Shown here in pieces: positions 49,726 to 52,650 of a stretch of 52,650 nt of DNA. The position numbers and the translations under genes are program-made. The stretch is from contig NZ_LWBL02000007.1 in the NCBI RefSeq assembly GCF_001644195.2, positions 1 to 52,650 on the forward strand. The letters are read 5' to 3'. Source of the stretch: Bacillus marinisedimentorum. Lineage in GTDB: Bacteria > Bacillota > Bacilli > Bacillales > Bacillaceae_O. Each line of letters starts with the position of its first letter. The first letter of the stretch is position 1. A model generated the notes under the pieces. It saw nothing but the letters and a program-made list of their open reading frames with translations. It did not search any database and was not told the origin of the DNA.

Positions 49726-51189
49726 ATGAAAAAGTTTGGTGACCTTTTGTTTGCAGCCGTCATCGTTGTTGCCGGTACAATTACCGTCTACTTTATTACA
49801 GAAGAAAACAGCCGGGCAATGAACGTCAAAGCAATGGACGACCTGGTGAACCCGCAGCTGGCAAAGTGGGAAAAAGAATTGCCCATCCCCCCCGTACTTA
49901 AAGATCAAAACCCTGATCCGAATAAAGCCGAATTTCACTTAAAGGCCCAAAAAGGCAAGAAAGAATTTTTTCCAGGCATGGAAGCCGACACTCTCGGCTT
50001 CAACGGTGACTATCTTGGACCCCTTATCCGTGTGAAAACGGGCGAGCAGGTGCAAATGAAAGTCGAAAATCAGATCGGTGAAGAAACGACCGTTCACTGG
50101 CACGGCCTGGAAATTGACGGCGAAGATGACGGGGGCCCGCATACTGTAATCGACAACGGAACGGTCTGGGCGCCTGAATTTACAATCAACCAGCCTGCCG
50201 GTACGATGTGGTATCACCCTCACCTGCTGGATGAAACAGGAAGACAGGTCTATAAAGGATTGGCAGGATTGTTTTATATTGATGACGAAAATTCCAAATC
50301 ACTTGATATTCCAAAAAAGTATGGCGTCGATGACATCCCGCTCATTGTGCAGGACCGCACCTTCACCGAAGACGGAAACATTACATATAACCTGAATATG
50401 CCCGATGTCATGATGGGTCTTCATGGTGATACGGTTACCGTCAATGGGGCGATTAATCCTTATAAGGAAGTGCCGCGCGGAAAAGTGCGGTTCCGGCTGC
50501 TGAATGGTTCAAATGCACGAATATATGATTTCCAGCTTGATAACGGAGAATCCTTCCATCAAATCGCCAGTGACGGCGGTCTGCTGGAAAAGCCGGTAGA
50601 AATGGATTCACTTACACTTTCACCGGGAGAAAGGGCGGAAATCATCGTTGACTTTTCTGACTATAAGAAAGGAGAAACCGTTCAGTTGACTGACAGCGGC
50701 ACTCCATTCATTGAATTCCGTGTCGATAATAAGAAAGGAAATGATAGTCCCCTGCCAGACAAACTCGCCGATATCCCGGAGCCTGACCGGAGCTCAGCCA
50801 AACGCACAAGGGAAATTGCGATGCAGGGAATGGGGCCCATGGTCAATATCAACGGCAAACAAATGGATATTAACCGGATCGATGAAGTTCTAAAACTTCA
50901 TGAACCTGAAATTTGGGGAATCACAAATCCTAAGATGCGCATGATGGGCAATGAAGGCGGACTTGCGCATCCTTTCCATGTTCACGGCGTCCAGTTCCAG
51001 GTGCTGAGCCGGGATGGGAATCAACCTCCCCAAAATGAAAGGGGCTGGAAGGACACTGTCCTCGTCTATCCCGGCGAGGAAGTAGAAGTGCTGGCAACCT
51101 GGGACTACAAAGGGATTTTCATGTACCATTGCCACATTCTTGAGCATGAGGACGCCGGCATGATGGGGCAAATAAAAGTGGAAGAGTAA
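49726..51189 (+). CDS. Multicopper oxidase, membrane-anchored or secreted
   Basis: This 487-residue enzyme should oxidise Cu(I) or organic substrates with O2 outside the cell. All four copper motifs are intact: HWHG near 124, WYHPH near 163, HPFHVHG near 415 and HCHILEHEDAGMM near 468, which includes the type 1 Cys and the axial Met. The N-terminus has a hydrophobic segment (LLFAAVIVVAGTITVYFI). ATG 49726 is preferred over 49720, since AAGGGG is 8 bases upstream. The type is CueO/SufI-like. Its neighbours suggest copper handling. Confidence 0.93.
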   Translation: MKKFGDLLFAAVIVVAGTITVYFITEENSRAMNVKAMDDLVNPQLAKWEKELPIPPVLKDQNPDPNKAEFHLKAQKGKKEFFPGMEADTLGFNGDYLGPLIRVKTGEQVQMKVENQIGEETTVHWHGLEIDGEDDGGPHTVIDNGTVWAPEFTINQPAGTMWYHPHLLDETGRQVYKGLAGLFYIDDENSKSLDIPKKYGVDDIPLIVQDRTFTEDGNITYNLNMPDVMMGLHGDTVTVNGAINPYKEVPRGKVRFRLLNGSNARIYDFQLDNGESFHQIASDGGLLEKPVEMDSLTLSPGERAEIIVDFSDYKKGETVQLTDSGTPFIEFRVDNKKGNDSPLPDKLADIPEPDRSSAKRTREIAMQGMGPMVNINGKQMDINRIDEVLKLHEPEIWGITNPKMRMMGNEGGLAHPFHVHGVQFQVLSRDGNQPPQNERGWKDTVLVYPGEEVEVLATWDYKGIFMYHCHILEHEDAGMMGQIKVEE

Positions 51190-51194
51190 GGTCT

Positions 51195-51249
51195 AAGGCG
51201 TTCTGGCCGTCATGGCAGGACGTCTTTTTCTCCTTTCCAGTACCGTGAA
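51195..51249 (+). terminator. Terminator of the multicopper oxidase gene
   Basis: AAGGCGTTCTG pairs with CAGGACGTCTT (two G-T pairs) and is followed by TTTTCTCCTTT. Confidence 0.8.
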
Positions 51250-51682
51250 ATGTTCGGTTTTCTCTCTTCTTATCGATGTTCATTACTTTCCTTTCAAACT
51301 GTCCATAAAAAGATAAACAATTTTTATATCCTAGCTCACAGGAAAAGAGTTGGGCACCTTTCTATACAAGTATTTTTTTTACATCTTTTTATACACCAAA
51401 AAGCATGCCAACCGACTTGGGAATGAAACTACTTACACTTACATAACATTGAATGTTGTTAGTAGTAGTAAAAAGCACAGCTTTCACTTTTATGGAAGCT
51501 ATATTTTGTATTCTTGTCTTATTAAACGACTCCTTATATGGAAACCTTCAAATTGGGACACTACATCCAAAGCGTTCGCTTTTCTACCTTTTCCTTACTA
51601 TCAGTACAAAATTTCACAAACTCTTTTTCTACCTTTTGCATGGCTCCATGAAAAAAAGCCACCTCGTAAGGCGACACGTTGA
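51250..51682. other. AT-rich gene-free region
   Basis: No credible gene. A terminator-like hairpin (AGCTTTC / GGAAGCT) lies near 51478-51508. The open frames here lack ribosome sites. Confidence 0.35.
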
Positions 51683-52483
51683 CTATCCTCCTTTTTTTGT
51701 GCCTGAAAGGTGGGAGTCGAATAAATCTATAATTTCCAAAAATCTCTCCGCTTCTCTAAATGTGTGGTCGGCAAGTAGTGGGTGTATATTACTTTTAATA
51801 CGGCATGCCTCTATTAACTCTCTGGCTGTCTTCTTAAAATCTCTTAATGAAACAACCGATACCCTGTTTTGATCTAGAAACTGATCCAAGATTGGTACAG
51901 TTTCAGATTGGGGGCGCATCGAATCTAAATCAATTGCTTGAAAAACCAATTGATCAAAATCATGGCTGAATTCGCTTGCCTGGTCCACTAGTTTTCTTTC
52001 AGATGGATCTAAAAGGTGTCCTATAAATTTGGCATGGTCGGCCATTATCTTTAGAAAGAATAAATTTTCTTGAATGATGGTATCAGGTTCGGGTGCCAAT
52101 TTCCCCTCATTAAGATCTCTTAGACGATTGGCAAAGTAAGCAGCTTCTCTGCTGATATGATCCACTAATAGTGGATAGTTATTCGTCCTTATTTCGCAGC
52201 GTAACGTTAACCCTAAAACTTTTCTTTTATAACCCCATATACTAACAGCTGCTTGATATACTTCATTGTTGAAGGATTTAATTTGGTTAATATCCGCATT
52301 CACATTAAATCTTGCTAATTTCTCCTCTATTCGCTCAAAAAGGATAATAAACTGTTGGGCTTCTGCAATCAATTGCGTTTGTTCATAAGTAAATCCCAAA
52401 CTTAGAAATAAAGCATGTTCCTTCATGATCCTGGACCAAAATTGTATTTCGTCCAATGATCTCTCGACAATTGGATTACTCAT
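51683..52483 (-). CDS. DUF2935 family protein, two-repeat helical bundle
   Basis: This 266-residue protein has two similar halves. Each has an F-W/F-x-x-I-M-x(D/E)-H-A-x-F helix (FWSRIMKEHALFL near 15; FFLKIMADHAKFI near 145) and a later PLL(V/A)DH..REA helix (near 102 and 237). The paired His and Glu residues suggest a di-metal or metal-storage bundle. The function is unknown; relatives are common in spore formers. GGAGG precedes the ATG. Confidence 0.87.
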   Translation of the reverse strand: MSNPIVERSLDEIQFWSRIMKEHALFLSLGFTYEQTQLIAEAQQFIILFERIEEKLARFNVNADINQIKSFNNEVYQAAVSIWGYKRKVLGLTLRCEIRTNNYPLLVDHISREAAYFANRLRDLNEGKLAPEPDTIIQENLFFLKIMADHAKFIGHLLDPSERKLVDQASEFSHDFDQLVFQAIDLDSMRPQSETVPILDQFLDQNRVSVVSLRDFKKTARELIEACRIKSNIHPLLADHTFREAERFLEIIDLFDSHLSGTKKGG

Positions 52484-52596
52484 AATGCCGCCTCCTTATT
52501 AAAAAACCTCTCCCCATACTTATGTAAGAGTATTTGTAGCTATTCATATTACCTTTCAACCAGACTGTACAACCTATACAGGAAGAGACATAGAGG

Positions 52597-52650
52597 AAGG
52601 ATGAAACTCCGAAGAGCGATAGCGATCAGGAGGCTCACCGCCCGCCCCGC
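52597..52650. repeat. Partial copy of the dispersed GC-rich repeat at the window end
   Basis: The last 23 bases (AGGAGGCTCACCGCCCGCCC and on) match 46042-46064 of the complete copy. The window stops in the middle of the element. Confidence 0.8.

Overview
The window comes from a Gram-positive, endospore-forming member of the Bacillaceae. The evidence is a cotJABC coat operon, an alpha/beta-type small acid-soluble spore protein, two Bacillus-type Fnr regulators with C-terminal cysteine clusters, a GlcR/YwpJ-type pair, B. megaterium-style SirB and SirC, and strong GGAGG ribosome sites. The species cannot be named from the sequence. No rRNA, tRNA, transposase, prophage or CRISPR array was seen. 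Both ends of the window lie inside copies of the same dispersed GC-rich repeat, so this may be a contig that broke at repeats.

Layout. 1-900: gene-free DNA rich in structured repeats. 0.9-6.5 kb: a sigma-54 activator, a thiolase with a near-perfect sigma-54 promoter, and a PBP3-type penicillin-binding protein. 6.9-10.5 kb: a membrane protein, a small ORF, a glcR-ywpJ-like operon and a YhhN-family protein. 10.7-10.9 kb: a degenerate 21-bp-period array. 11.1-19.5 kb: a Cys-rich Csp-like protein, then the assimilatory nitrite reductase/siroheme operon nirB-nirD-sumT/hemD-sirB-sirC behind a class II Fnr promoter, next to two tandem fnr paralogues. 19.7-26.4 kb: cotJABC, a GltB-like FMN protein, a small lipoprotein, a zinc/cadmium efflux and sensor pair (czcD-czrA), an HD-GYP protein and an SASP gene. 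26.5-33.3 kb: ZIP transporter, YitT protein and assorted enzymes. 33.5-38.5 kb: gene remnants, an ECF sigma/anti-sigma operon, a CNNM/CorC protein, and a methyltransferase gene with an in-frame TGA. 38.8-45 kb: a secreted M14 carboxypeptidase and housekeeping-like genes, including two genes that appear to start with ATT, a DinB remnant and a second 21-bp-period array. 45.2-52.6 kb: an AT-rich orphan gene, GC-rich repeats, a Gre-type factor, and a probable extracytoplasmic copper/redox cluster (ResA with a ResB remnant, SHOCT protein, Met/His-rich secreted protein, small membrane protein, multicopper oxidase).

How the genes fit together. Fnr, itself probably under CcpA control through cre sites, should switch on nirB and the co-transcribed siroheme genes when oxygen is low, so enzyme and cofactor are made together. 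The sigma-54 activator probably drives the adjacent thiolase. The ECF sigma factor probably drives its own operon, and CzrA probably represses czcD.

The most unusual signal is the pair of 12-unit arrays built on a TTTTCACGCC-like core repeated every 21 bp (two helical turns). They lie 33 kb apart in opposite orientations, both outside genes, and no known feature type explains them. Several genes carry frameshifts or a nonsense codon; these are either real decay or sequencing error, and read mapping would tell.
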